Shown here: in pieces, positions 9,087-16,981 of the stretch | Position numbering within the stretch: the first letter of the stretch is position 1 | Layout: every line of letters begins with the position of its first letter | Source of the DNA: Burkholderiaceae bacterium | GTDB taxonomy: Bacteria; Pseudomonadota; Gammaproteobacteria; Burkholderiales; Burkholderiaceae | DNA length: 64,000 bases | Direction of reading: 5' to 3' | NCBI GenBank assembly: GCA_021166835.1 | Contig: JAJPEN010000024.1 | Location: 41,933-105,932, forward strand | The notes under the pieces: model-generated | What the model saw: the letters and a program-made list of their open reading frames with translations, nothing else | Database searches by the model: none | Told to the model about the DNA's origin: nothing | Program-made: the position numbers and the translations under genes

Positions 9087-10997
9087 ATGCGCAAGGAACT
9101 CCTCTTCGGCCTGTCGATCCTCGGCCTGATCGTCCTCGCCGTTGCCCTGCTCACGCCCTGGGGCTCGCTCACCAGCGGCCACCTCGGCCTGCTGATGCTC
9201 GCGCTGATCGTCGCCGCGATCATGCTCGGCTTTCCCACCGCGTTCACGCTGATGGGCATGGGCGTGATGTTCGCGTTCTTCGCCTACATGGATCGAACGG
9301 GAAGCACCGAGCAGGCGATCCACCAGACGCTCGACCTGATGGTCCAGCGCACCTATGCGGTGATGGCCAACGACGTGCTGATCGCGGTGCCGCTGTTCGT
9401 GTTCATGGGCTATCTGGTCGAGCGCGCGAACCTGATCGAGCGGCTGTTCAAGTCGTTGCACCTGGCCATGGCGCGGCTGCCCGGCTCGCTGGCGGTGGCC
9501 ACGATCTTCACCTGCGCGGTGTTCGCCACCGCCACCGGCATCGTCGGCGCCGTAGTTACGTTGATGGGGCTGCTCGCGCTGCCGGCGATGCTCAAGGCCG
9601 GCTACGACACGCGCGTTTCGGCCGGCGCGATCACCGCGGGCGGTTGCCTGGGCATCCTGATTCCGCCGTCGGTGCTGCTGATCGTCTACGGCGCCACCGC
9701 CGGCGTGTCGGTCGTGCAGCTGTATGCGGGCGCCTTCTTCCCCGGAATCATGCTCGCGGGCCTGTACATCCTGTACGTGATCATCCTGGCGAAGATCAAG
9801 CCGCACCTGATGCCGCCGCTGCCCGACGAGGCGCGGCACGTCGTGCTGTCGGCTCCGGCGGAACGCTTGCGCGAGCGCTTCGGCAACCGTGCGCTGCCGG
9901 CGATCGTGCGCGCGATGAAAGGCTCGCGCAACGCCGAACTGCCGATGTCGACGCTCGCCCGCCAGCTGTTCGTCACGCTGCTGCCGGCAATCACGCTGTT
10001 CGTGATGCTCGCGCTCGCGTGGCAAAGCGCCACCGCGCCGAAAGTCCAGTTCGACACCAGCGGACTGCAGCAGCTCGGCGGCTACGCCACTGCCGACAAC
10101 TCGCTCGACGGCGGCCTCGCCGAGCCGCAAGCCGACGACAACACGGTGGCGGAGCCGGCCGGCGCCGCTGCATCGGCCTCCGCCTCCACGGCCGAGCCCG
10201 GCGATGCCGCTACCGCCGAACAGCAGGCCGGCACGAAGCTGAGCGAAGTGCCGATCTGGTTCTGGACGATGGCCGCGCTGGGCGCGCTGCTGCTCTTCGC
10301 CTACTACCTGATGCTCAGCTTCGCGCGGCTCGAGATCTTCCGCATGCTGCTGGCGTCGTTCTTCCCGCTCGCCACGCTGATCGTCGCCGTGCTCGGCTCG
10401 ATCGTGTTCGGGCTGGCCACGCCGAGCGAAGCGGCGGCGGTCGGCTCCTTCGGCGGCTTCCTGCTCGCGATCGCCTACCGGCAACTGAATGCCGAGGTGA
10501 TGAAGGAGTCGGTGTTCCTCACCGCGAAGACCTCGGCGATGGTGTGCTGGCTGTTCGTCGGCTCGTCGATCTTCTCGGCCGCCTTCGCGCTGCTCGGCGG
10601 CCAGGAGCTGATCGAGCGCTGGGTGCTGTCGCTCGGACTGTCGAAGGTGCAGTTCCTGCTGCTCGCGCAGGTGATCATCTTCCTGCTCGGCTGGCCGCTC
10701 GAGTGGACCGAGATCATCGTCATCTTCATGCCGATCTTCATTCCGCTGGTCGCGCACTTCCAGGTGGACCCGCTGTTCTTCGGGCTGCTCGTCGCGCTGA
10801 ACCTGCAGACCGCCTTCCTCTCGCCGCCGGTGGCGATGGCCGCGTTCTACCTGAAGGGCGTCGCGCCGCCGCACGTGACGCTCGGGCAGATCTTCATGGG
10901 GATGATGCCGTTCATGGGGCTGCAGATCCTCGCGATCTTCATCCTGTACATGTTCCCCGGGATGGGGCTGTGGTTGCCGTCGGTGCTGTATCGGTGA
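9087..10997 (+). CDS. TRAP transporter large permease, DctM family, with a large central insertion
   Basis: A 636-residue multi-spanning permease, compared with about 430 residues for a typical DctM. The N-terminal half has ITAGGCLGILIPPS and the C-terminal half has GLATPSEAAAVGSFG and LNLQTAFLSPPVAMA, all family signatures. Between about residue 250 and 415 there is an insertion containing two extra hydrophobic segments (near nt 9965-10022 and 10250-10316) joined by an Ala/Ser/Glu-rich loop. The reading frame is intact and the ATG at 9087 has GGAG upstream. Longer DctM proteins exist in some DctP/TakP-linked systems, so the insertion is probably functional rather than a misassembly. Confidence 0.88.
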   Translation: MRKELLFGLSILGLIVLAVALLTPWGSLTSGHLGLLMLALIVAAIMLGFPTAFTLMGMGVMFAFFAYMDRTGSTEQAIHQTLDLMVQRTYAVMANDVLIAVPLFVFMGYLVERANLIERLFKSLHLAMARLPGSLAVATIFTCAVFATATGIVGAVVTLMGLLALPAMLKAGYDTRVSAGAITAGGCLGILIPPSVLLIVYGATAGVSVVQLYAGAFFPGIMLAGLYILYVIILAKIKPHLMPPLPDEARHVVLSAPAERLRERFGNRALPAIVRAMKGSRNAELPMSTLARQLFVTLLPAITLFVMLALAWQSATAPKVQFDTSGLQQLGGYATADNSLDGGLAEPQADDNTVAEPAGAAASASASTAEPGDAATAEQQAGTKLSEVPIWFWTMAALGALLLFAYYLMLSFARLEIFRMLLASFFPLATLIVAVLGSIVFGLATPSEAAAVGSFGGFLLAIAYRQLNAEVMKESVFLTAKTSAMVCWLFVGSSIFSAAFALLGGQELIERWVLSLGLSKVQFLLLAQVIIFLLGWPLEWTEIIVIFMPIFIPLVAHFQVDPLFFGLLVALNLQTAFLSPPVAMAAFYLKGVAPPHVTLGQIFMGMMPFMGLQILAIFILYMFPGMGLWLPSVLYR

Positions 10998-11355
10998 GTG
11001 TGGCGGGGTGACCGGGGGTGCCGCCGGGGATCGGCGGCGCGTCGAACACGACTTGCCCCCCGTCGGCGTTTGCGTGGCTTGCGCCACGCCGCCGGGGGAC
11101 AAGTCTGCGGCGGAGGCGGTTCGGACGCCTCCGCCTCAGCAGTTGCCCGCTGCCGCCGCCTCTGGCTCAGCAGTTGCCCGCTGCAAAACACAGCGTTTTT
11201 CGTTGCGAAGCCGTTTGCGCAGCAGAGAATGCAGTGTTTTGCAGCGTGTCGGTGGGTCTCGTTGCCGGGCAGGCGCCGCTACCGGCCATTGACGCCCCAA
11301 ACGCGCGCGCCGCAACGTAGAGCCCCCAGCGCACACTCCCAAACCACACGCCGCC
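10998..11355. other. Intergenic region with a 66-bp palindrome and a 19-bp direct repeat
   Basis: No convincing gene is present in these 358 bases. Short open frames here are low-complexity and differ in all frames. The region contains a direct repeat, CTCAGCAGTTGCCCGCTGC, at 11135-11153 and 11166-11184, whose second copy runs into the 66-bp palindrome at 11180-11245. No Rho-independent terminator for the TRAP operon and no clear promoter for the amidase could be identified. Confidence 0.6.
11180..11245 (-). repeat. 66-bp dispersed palindromic repeat, copy A
   Basis: The ends are a perfect 12-bp inverted repeat, GCTGCAAAACAC at 11180-11191 and GTGTTTTGCAGC at 11234-11245. The element aligns without gaps over 66 bp with copies B (28894), C (29363), D (30739) and E (59152); by hand count it shares 46 of 66 bases with copy E in the direct orientation. 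The strand assigned follows the orientation that best matches copy B. It is intergenic, downstream of the TRAP operon, and resembles REP-type elements mobilised by RAYT proteins. Confidence 0.8.
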
Positions 11356-12681
11356 ATGCCCGACGCCCACGCAGCCCTCACCGCTCTCGATGCAGCCCGC
11401 GAAATCCGTGAGCGACGCCTCGGCTGCATCGACTACACCGAGGCTCTGCTGAAGGTCATCGACGAACGCGAGCCCGAGGTGCAGGCCTGGGAGCGTCTCG
11501 ATCGCACGCAGGTTCTTGCGGCGGCGCGCGCCATCGACGACGCGATCGCGCGCGGCGACGCAGGCGGCCCGCTGCTCGGCGTGCCTGTCGGGATCAAGGA
11601 CATCATCGACGTGCGCGGCATGCCCACCGGCGACGGCACCGTGCTGCACGCCGGCCGCATCGCGAGCGACGACGCCGCGCTCGTGCACGCGATGCGTCGA
11701 GCCGGCGGCTGGCCGATCGGCAAGGCGGTGACGACCGAGCTTGCCACCTACGCGCCCGGCAAGACGCGCAATCCGCACGATTTCGCACACTCCCCCGGCG
11801 GTTCGTCGAGCGGTTCGGCCGCGGCGGTGGCCTGCGGCATGGTGCCGCTGGCGATCGGAACCCAGACGAACGGATCGGTGATCCGGCCCGCTTCGTTCTG
11901 CGGTGTCGTCGGCTACAAGCCGAGCTTCGGGCGCATCGCGCGCGGCGGCGTGCTGCGCCAGTCGCCCACGCTCGACCAGATCGGCGTGTTCGCGCGCAAC
12001 GTCGACGACGCCGCAGCGCTCGCCGAGGCGCTCTTCGGGCCCGATCCTTCCGACCCGGCTACCGCACTCGCGCCGATGCCGCCGCTTGCCGCGATTGCCG
12101 CGCAAACGCCGCCGACCCGGCTGCACCTGGCGTGGACGCGCACTCCCTGGTGGGATCGCGTCGCATCCGACGCGCGGGCCGCCTTCGACGAATGGATCGA
12201 GTCGCTCGGAGACGCGGTCGAATCGATCGAGCTTCCCGCCGATGCACAGCCTGCGATCGGCTGGCTGCGTACCGTCATGGAAGCCGACATCGCCGCGTCG
12301 TACGAGCGCGAGTACGACACCGGCCGCCTGCAGTTGTCGGAGTCGCTGCAGCGGCAGATCGAACGAGGGCGCGCGATCACCGCCGTCGACTACCGCAAGG
12401 CGATCGAGAACCGCGCGCGCGTCGTGGCATCGATCGACCCGTTCTTCGACCGCTTCGACGCGATCGCCTGCCCCGCCACGCTCGGCACCGCGCCGCCGGC
12501 TTCCGAAGGCACCGGCGATCCGCTGATGTGCACGCTGTGGACCTACATCGGCGCGCCGGCGATCAGCCTGCCGCTGCTCGCGGGCGCGAACGGCCTGCCG
12601 CTCGGCGTCCAACTGGTCGGCCGGCACGGCGACGATGCCCGCCTGCTGCGCACCGCCCGAGCGCTGATGCAGGCGTCTTGA
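11356..12681 (+). CDS. Amidase signature family hydrolase
   Basis: A 441-residue member of the amidase signature family, which hydrolyses amides through a Ser-cisSer-Lys triad. The expected residues are visible: Lys81 in VGIKD, the Ser run at 150-152 in SPGGSSSGSAAAVACG, and the nucleophile Ser174 in GTQTNGSVIRPASFCG. The length is normal for stand-alone amidases such as GatA homologues, AtzF or aryl amidases. GatB and GatC are not adjacent, so a role in tRNA amidation is unlikely. The substrate is unknown. It is transcribed alone, with 97 bases before the next gene. Confidence 0.88.
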   Translation: MPDAHAALTALDAAREIRERRLGCIDYTEALLKVIDEREPEVQAWERLDRTQVLAAARAIDDAIARGDAGGPLLGVPVGIKDIIDVRGMPTGDGTVLHAGRIASDDAALVHAMRRAGGWPIGKAVTTELATYAPGKTRNPHDFAHSPGGSSSGSAAAVACGMVPLAIGTQTNGSVIRPASFCGVVGYKPSFGRIARGGVLRQSPTLDQIGVFARNVDDAAALAEALFGPDPSDPATALAPMPPLAAIAAQTPPTRLHLAWTRTPWWDRVASDARAAFDEWIESLGDAVESIELPADAQPAIGWLRTVMEADIAASYEREYDTGRLQLSESLQRQIERGRAITAVDYRKAIENRARVVASIDPFFDRFDAIACPATLGTAPPASEGTGDPLMCTLWTYIGAPAISLPLLAGANGLPLGVQLVGRHGDDARLLRTARALMQAS

Positions 12682-12778
12682 CGCCGGTCGCGCCGGTCCC
12701 GCCGCACGCATCCGCCGCCGATGCACGTGTCATCATCCCGCTGACGCAGACCCCCGCGCCCTCCGGTACCATCTCCGC

Positions 12779-13084
12779 ATGAGCTCGATCGACACGCTGC
12801 TGCGGCAGCTCGCGTCGGCCGGCGAGCCGGCGCCGCTGCCCGAAGCGCTCGTCTTCCTGAAGACGCGCCTGGGCCGCGAGGAATCGCGACGCGCTGAAGC
12901 GACGATCCCGCGCCGCCTGCGCACGGTGCTCGCGCTGGTCGACGGCCGGCGCAGCGTGCAGGTGCTGCGTACGCTGCTGCACAGCTATCGCGGCCTCGAC
13001 GATGCGCTCGACATGCTGCACAAGATGGGCCTGATCGAGCCGCTACCCGAGCGCTGGGATCTCGGTCCGACCGGCTCCGATTGA
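12779..13084 (+). CDS. Small conserved-looking protein of unknown function upstream of trkH
   Basis: A 101-residue soluble protein without a signal peptide or membrane segment. The central part (IPRRLRTVLALVDGRRSVQV through LLHSYRGLDDALDMLHKMGL) is predicted to be helical and looks like a small winged-helix or helical bundle fold; this is a guess from residue pattern only. Its stop overlaps the TTG start of trkH (TTGA), so the two genes are translationally coupled. That suggests a link to potassium transport or its regulation. I do not recognise the family. Confidence 0.6.
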   Translation: MSSIDTLLRQLASAGEPAPLPEALVFLKTRLGREESRRAEATIPRRLRTVLALVDGRRSVQVLRTLLHSYRGLDDALDMLHKMGLIEPLPERWDLGPTGSD

Positions 13085-14538
13085 ACCGCCTGCTCGTCAT
13101 CGCCCACGTGCTGGGCGGCATGCTGATGGTGTTCTCGGCGACCTTCGCGCTGCCCTTCGCGTGGTCGATCGCCGTCCACGACGGCAGCTACCGCAGCTTC
13201 CTGGTCGCGAGCGCCGCCTGCCTCGTCGTCGGCGCGTTGCTGTGGCTCGTCACCCGGCCCTACAGGCGCGAGCTGGAGCCGCGCGACGGCTGCCTGCTCG
13301 TCGTGCTCGGCTGGCTGACGATGTCGCTGGCGGGCGCCGTACCGCTGCTGCTCGAGATTCCCGGGCTGTCGTTCACCGACGCCTATTTCGAAGCGGTCGC
13401 CGGATTGACGACGACCGGCTCGACGATTCTCGACCACATCGAGCGGCTGCCGCAGTCGGTGAACGTCTGGCGCCATGCGATGCAGTGGTACGGCGGCATG
13501 GGGATCATCGTGATGGCCGTCGCGATCCTTCCGCTGCTCGGCGTCGGCGGAATGCAGTTGTTCCGCAACGAGATGCCCGGGCCGATGAAGGAGAACCGGC
13601 TCACGCCGCGCATCACGCAGACGGCGAAATACCTGTGGCTCGTCTACACCGGCCTCACCGGCGCGTGCATCGTCGCGCTGCACTGGGCCGGGCTCGACTG
13701 GTTCGAGTCGGTCTGTCACGCGTTCTCCGCGATGTCGCTCGGCGGCTTCTCCACGCGCGATGCGAGCATCGCCGCGATCGAGTCGCCGGCGGTCGAAGCC
13801 GTGCTCACCGTGTTCATGCTGATCGCCGTGCTGAACTTCTTCACGCACTCCGTCGCGCTGCGCCAGCGTTCGCTGCTCGCCTACTGGCGCGATCCGGAGG
13901 CGCCGGCCGTCTGGGGCCTGCTGATCGGCAGCGCGATCGCGCTCGGCGTGTATCTGCACTGGACGGGCGAGTATCCGAGTCTGGTCGTCTCGCTGCGCCA
14001 CGCACTGTTCAACACGGTGTCGCTGGGCACCACCACCGGCTTCGTCAGCCAGGACTACGCGTCGTGGCCGCTGTTCGCGCCGCTATGGCTGCTGTTTCTT
14101 GCCTGCGTCGGCTCGTCGGCCGGCTCGACCGGCGGCGGCATCAAGATGATCCGCTCGCTGATTCTCATCAAGCAGGCGCGGCGCGAACTCACGCGTCTCG
14201 TGCACCCGCGGGCGATCGCCCCGCTCACGCTGAACGGGCAGATCGTCGACAACCGGATCATCTTCTCGGTGCTCGGCTACATGCTGCTGTGGGGCTTGAC
14301 GCAACTCGCGCTCGCGCTGGTTCTGCTCGCGGTCGGTGAGGACTTCCTTACCGCGGTTTCCGCGGCGGTGGCCACCGTGAACAACGTCGGTCCGGCGCTC
14401 GGACGCTACGGGCCCACCAGCAACTACGCGGCGATGAGCGATTTCGAGACCTGGCTGCTTGCCTTCGCGATGCTCGCCGGCCGCCTCGAGCTGCTGACCT
14501 TCTTCGTGATCTTCACGCCCGCGTTCTGGCGAAGATGA
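13081..14538 (+). CDS. trkH: Trk potassium uptake system membrane subunit TrkH
   Basis: A 485-residue membrane protein with the four pseudo-repeats of Ktr/Trk/HKT channels. Filter-like segments are visible: VAGLTTTGSTI in the first repeat, SAMSLGGFST in the second, SLGTTTGFVSQDY in the third and TVNNVGPALG in the fourth. GSSAGSTGGGIKMIR is the conserved TrkH loop. It starts with TTG at 13081, overlapping the preceding small gene. It works with TrkA (5487-6917). The length equals that of E. coli TrkH (483). Confidence 0.95.
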   Translation: MNRLLVIAHVLGGMLMVFSATFALPFAWSIAVHDGSYRSFLVASAACLVVGALLWLVTRPYRRELEPRDGCLLVVLGWLTMSLAGAVPLLLEIPGLSFTDAYFEAVAGLTTTGSTILDHIERLPQSVNVWRHAMQWYGGMGIIVMAVAILPLLGVGGMQLFRNEMPGPMKENRLTPRITQTAKYLWLVYTGLTGACIVALHWAGLDWFESVCHAFSAMSLGGFSTRDASIAAIESPAVEAVLTVFMLIAVLNFFTHSVALRQRSLLAYWRDPEAPAVWGLLIGSAIALGVYLHWTGEYPSLVVSLRHALFNTVSLGTTTGFVSQDYASWPLFAPLWLLFLACVGSSAGSTGGGIKMIRSLILIKQARRELTRLVHPRAIAPLTLNGQIVDNRIIFSVLGYMLLWGLTQLALALVLLAVGEDFLTAVSAAVATVNNVGPALGRYGPTSNYAAMSDFETWLLAFAMLAGRLELLTFFVIFTPAFWRR

Positions 14539-14582
14539 ATGTTCCCCACGGGTTTTCCCCGCTGGTGGGCAGATCGCTTGCT

Positions 14583-14653
14583 GCACATACTGCGAAAGCA
14601 ACAGGAATTCAAATACGCCCTAGAGCAAAGCGGTTTTTCGCGATAGTATGTGC
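14583..14653. other. AT-richer imperfect palindrome between trkH and the DUF3567 gene
   Basis: The arms are GCACATACTGCGAAA, starting at 14583, and TTTTTCGCG-ATA-GTATGTGC, ending at 14653; one arm carries a three-base insertion. The segment is clearly lower in GC than its surroundings. It lies 45 bases after trkH and about 115 bases before the DUF3567 start. It could be a terminator for trkH, a regulator site for the downstream gene or an RNA element. It is not part of the 66-bp repeat family. Confidence 0.5.
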
Positions 14654-14770
14654 TAACTAATGGGCATCGGAACGGCGCCCATCGGAGCGGCAAGGACGGC
14701 GGTCGGCTGGCGCTTCGCTTGAACATCGCGGCCGGCGACCCTATTTTCCCAGCACTGGGAGAGGTGCCGG

Positions 14771-15019
14771 ATGAACATGATCTACAACAGCTCGAACTAC
14801 TGCGTCGTCGAGTTTCGCGACCCGGAAGGCGGCGACGTCGGCGGTTTCGAGATCATGGACAAGCACGGCCGCAGGGAAATCTATCTCGGCGGAGATCTTG
14901 CCGAGCACTTCCGCAGCGGCGTGCAGGAGCTGATCGAAAGCGAGCCGTCCGAAGAGCAGGTAGACGATTTCCTGCGGCGCTTCGAGGGGCTGATGCAGCA
15001 TCCGCTGGTGCTGCACTGA
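14771..15019 (+). CDS. DUF3567 family small protein
   Basis: An 82-residue cytoplasmic protein with the DUF3567 pattern: MIYNSSNYCVVEF at the start, GFEIMDKHGRREIYLGG in the middle and LMQHPLVLH at the end. The family is restricted to Betaproteobacteria, especially Burkholderiales, and has no known function. GAGAGG at 14759-14764 is a good ribosome-binding site for the ATG at 14771. It stands alone, followed by the triple hairpin. Confidence 0.85.
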   Translation: MNMIYNSSNYCVVEFRDPEGGDVGGFEIMDKHGRREIYLGGDLAEHFRSGVQELIESEPSEEQVDDFLRRFEGLMQHPLVLH

Positions 15020-15101
15020 TTCTGCACCGGTTGCCGATGCGCTGACCGCTGCTGCCTGCGCTGCCTGCTCGCACGGCAGCGCTTCGCTGATCCGTGTCCC
15101 A

Positions 15102-15185
15102 ACGCCCGCTCTTGCGGGCGTTCGTATGGAAAGCCCGCTCTGCGGGTACTCGTATGGAAACGCCCCGCTCCGCGGGCGTTTTAGT
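15102..15185 (+). terminator. Three tandem hairpin units ending in an intrinsic terminator
   Basis: Three degenerate units of about 27-29 bp each contain a GC-rich hairpin: ACGCCCGCTCTTGCGGGCGT (15102-15121), AGCCCGCTCTGCGGGTACT (15132-15150) and ACGCCCCGCTCCGCGGGCGT (15160-15179). The first two are followed by the spacer TCGTATGGAA. The third is followed by TTTTAGT, as in a Rho-independent terminator. The units probably arose by tandem duplication of a terminator hairpin. It lies downstream of the DUF3567 gene and insulates it from the carbamoyltransferase cassette. Confidence 0.75.
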
Positions 15186-15285
15186 CTGTCCCGCCTTCCG
15201 CAGGCTCTTCCTGCCCCCGCGCGCGGCAAGCGGCACCCCGCTTGCTCGGATCCCCGGCATCGGATGCAACGGAAAGGGGATCCTC

Positions 15286-16974
15286 ATGCCTGCAGGCGAC
15301 ACCGGGCCGCGCGTCGTCGGCGTCAATCGAACGCAGGACGGCAGCATCTGCGTGATGGACGGCTCGCGCGTCGTCTGCTGCATCCAGAAGGAGCGGCTCA
15401 GCCGCCGGAAGCATCATTGGGGCAGGCTCGGTGACCTGCGCGATTTCTATCGGAACGCCATTGCCGATCTTGCGACGCGTCCGATCGACGCGCTCGTCGA
15501 ATGTTTCTCCTCCGACCGCGAGATCGAGCGCCTCGACCAGTACGACGACGAGCTGCGCGCGACGCTGACGCTCGCGCCGAACGCCAGGCGCGCCCGCATC
15601 TCGCATCATCTCTCGCATCTGTACAGCGTGTTCCCGCCGTCGCCCTTCGACGAGGCGGCGGTGATGATCGTCGACGGACAGGGCAGTCCCGCGTCGCAGT
15701 TCGACGAGAGCTGGCCGGGTCGCGAACGCACGCCCGGCCACTGGCGCGAGGTGTCGTCGTTCTACCGCGCCGATCGCAGCGGACGCCTCGAATGCCTCGA
15801 CAAGCAGCTGTGGAGCGGCGACGAGGGCGAGCCGGTCGGCCTCGGCATGTTCTATTTCCTGCTCACGCAGGCGATGTTTCCGGGCGAAGGCAACGAGGGC
15901 AAGGTGATGGGGCTCGCTCCGCACGGCGACCCGGAGGCCTTCGGCCTGCCGCCGCTCGAGGTGAACGGCTTCGACGTGACGATTCCGGCCGCGTGGCGCG
16001 AGATCGTCGCGGTGCGTCCGCGCTTTCGCTACGACCCGAACGATCGCTCGCGCTTCGACGACGTTGCCAATCTCGCTGCCGCCGGCCAGCGCGCGTTCGA
16101 GGATGCGTTGCTGAAGCTCGCGACGACGCTGCACGAGCGCACCGGCCTGGACGCCCTGTGCTTCGCCGGCGGCACCGGTCTGAACTGCTCGGCGAACGAC
16201 CGGCTGCTGCGCGAGTCGCCCTTCACGCAGCTGTTCATCCCGCCGGCGCCGAGCGACGCCGGCACTTCCCTGGGCTGCGCAGTCTACGGCCTCAACGCGC
16301 TGCTCGGCGAGCGCTGCGACTGGCGCTGGCGCGACGACTTCCTCGGCCCCGAACTGCGCGAGGGCGCGATCGAGCGCGCGCTGGCAGGCGCACACGACCT
16401 CGTCGTCGAGAAGCCCGACGACCTGCCGAAGCGCTTGGTCGACGAGCTGCTCGCCACGCGCGTGGTCGCGCTCTACCAGGGCCGCAGCGAGTTCGGTCCG
16501 CGCGCGCTCGGACATCGCAGCATCGTCGGCGACCCTCGCGAAGGCATCGTGCGCGACTGGATCAACGCGCAGGTGAAGGAGCGCGAGTGGTTCCGCCCGC
16601 TCGCGCCGATCGTGCTGCTCGAGGAGGCCGATCGCTGGTTCGACATCCGCCGTCCGTCGCCGTTCATGCAGTTCGCCGCGCCGGTGCATGCGGAAGCGGC
16701 TGCGCGCATTCCGGCGGTCACGCACGTCGACGGCACCGCGCGGCTGCAGACGGTGGCCCGCGACGACGATCCGCTGCTGCGCGCGCTGCTCGAAGGCTTC
16801 GCCGCGCGAACCGGCGTTCCCGTGCTGCTGAACACGTCGTTCAATCGCAGGGAGGAGCCGATCGTCGAGACGCCGCAGCAGGCGCTCGACTCGTTCCGCC
16901 GCATGCCGCTGCATTCGATCGCGATGCCGCCGTATTTCGTGCGCAAGCGCTCGGCGCCGGCGTCGCTCGCCTGA
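15286..16974 (+). CDS. O-carbamoyltransferase, NodU/CmcH/TobZ family
   Basis: A 562-residue protein with the two domains of the family. The N-terminal Kae1/YrdC-like part has ISHHLSH (His107, His108, His111) for metal binding and the MIVDGQG phosphate loop near 128-133. GGTGLNCSANDRLL and APSDAGTSLGCAVY are typical. The C-terminal part has GRSEFGPRALGHRSIVGDP and LNTSFNRREEPIVETP. The family transfers a carbamoyl group from carbamoyl phosphate, through carbamoyl-AMP, to sugar or natural-product hydroxyls. The ATG at 15286 is preceded by GGAAAGGGG. It is first in a tight three-gene run with a DMFase-like protein and a glycosyltransferase, so a carbamoylated glycan or glycoside is plausible. 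Confidence 0.9.
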   Translation: MPAGDTGPRVVGVNRTQDGSICVMDGSRVVCCIQKERLSRRKHHWGRLGDLRDFYRNAIADLATRPIDALVECFSSDREIERLDQYDDELRATLTLAPNARRARISHHLSHLYSVFPPSPFDEAAVMIVDGQGSPASQFDESWPGRERTPGHWREVSSFYRADRSGRLECLDKQLWSGDEGEPVGLGMFYFLLTQAMFPGEGNEGKVMGLAPHGDPEAFGLPPLEVNGFDVTIPAAWREIVAVRPRFRYDPNDRSRFDDVANLAAAGQRAFEDALLKLATTLHERTGLDALCFAGGTGLNCSANDRLLRESPFTQLFIPPAPSDAGTSLGCAVYGLNALLGERCDWRWRDDFLGPELREGAIERALAGAHDLVVEKPDDLPKRLVDELLATRVVALYQGRSEFGPRALGHRSIVGDPREGIVRDWINAQVKEREWFRPLAPIVLLEEADRWFDIRRPSPFMQFAAPVHAEAAARIPAVTHVDGTARLQTVARDDDPLLRALLEGFAARTGVPVLLNTSFNRREEPIVETPQQALDSFRRMPLHSIAMPPYFVRKRSAPASLA

Positions 16975-16981
16975 AGAAGCT

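Noticed and set aside
11356..12681. GatA subunit of the tRNA amidotransferase
   Set aside because: The gene is alone, without gatB or gatC, and the sequence fits general amidase-signature hydrolases.
15102..15185. A CRISPR-like array (three repeats with similar spacing)
   Set aside because: The units are only 27-29 bp with no unique spacers, and each is a hairpin ending in a terminator; no cas genes are present.
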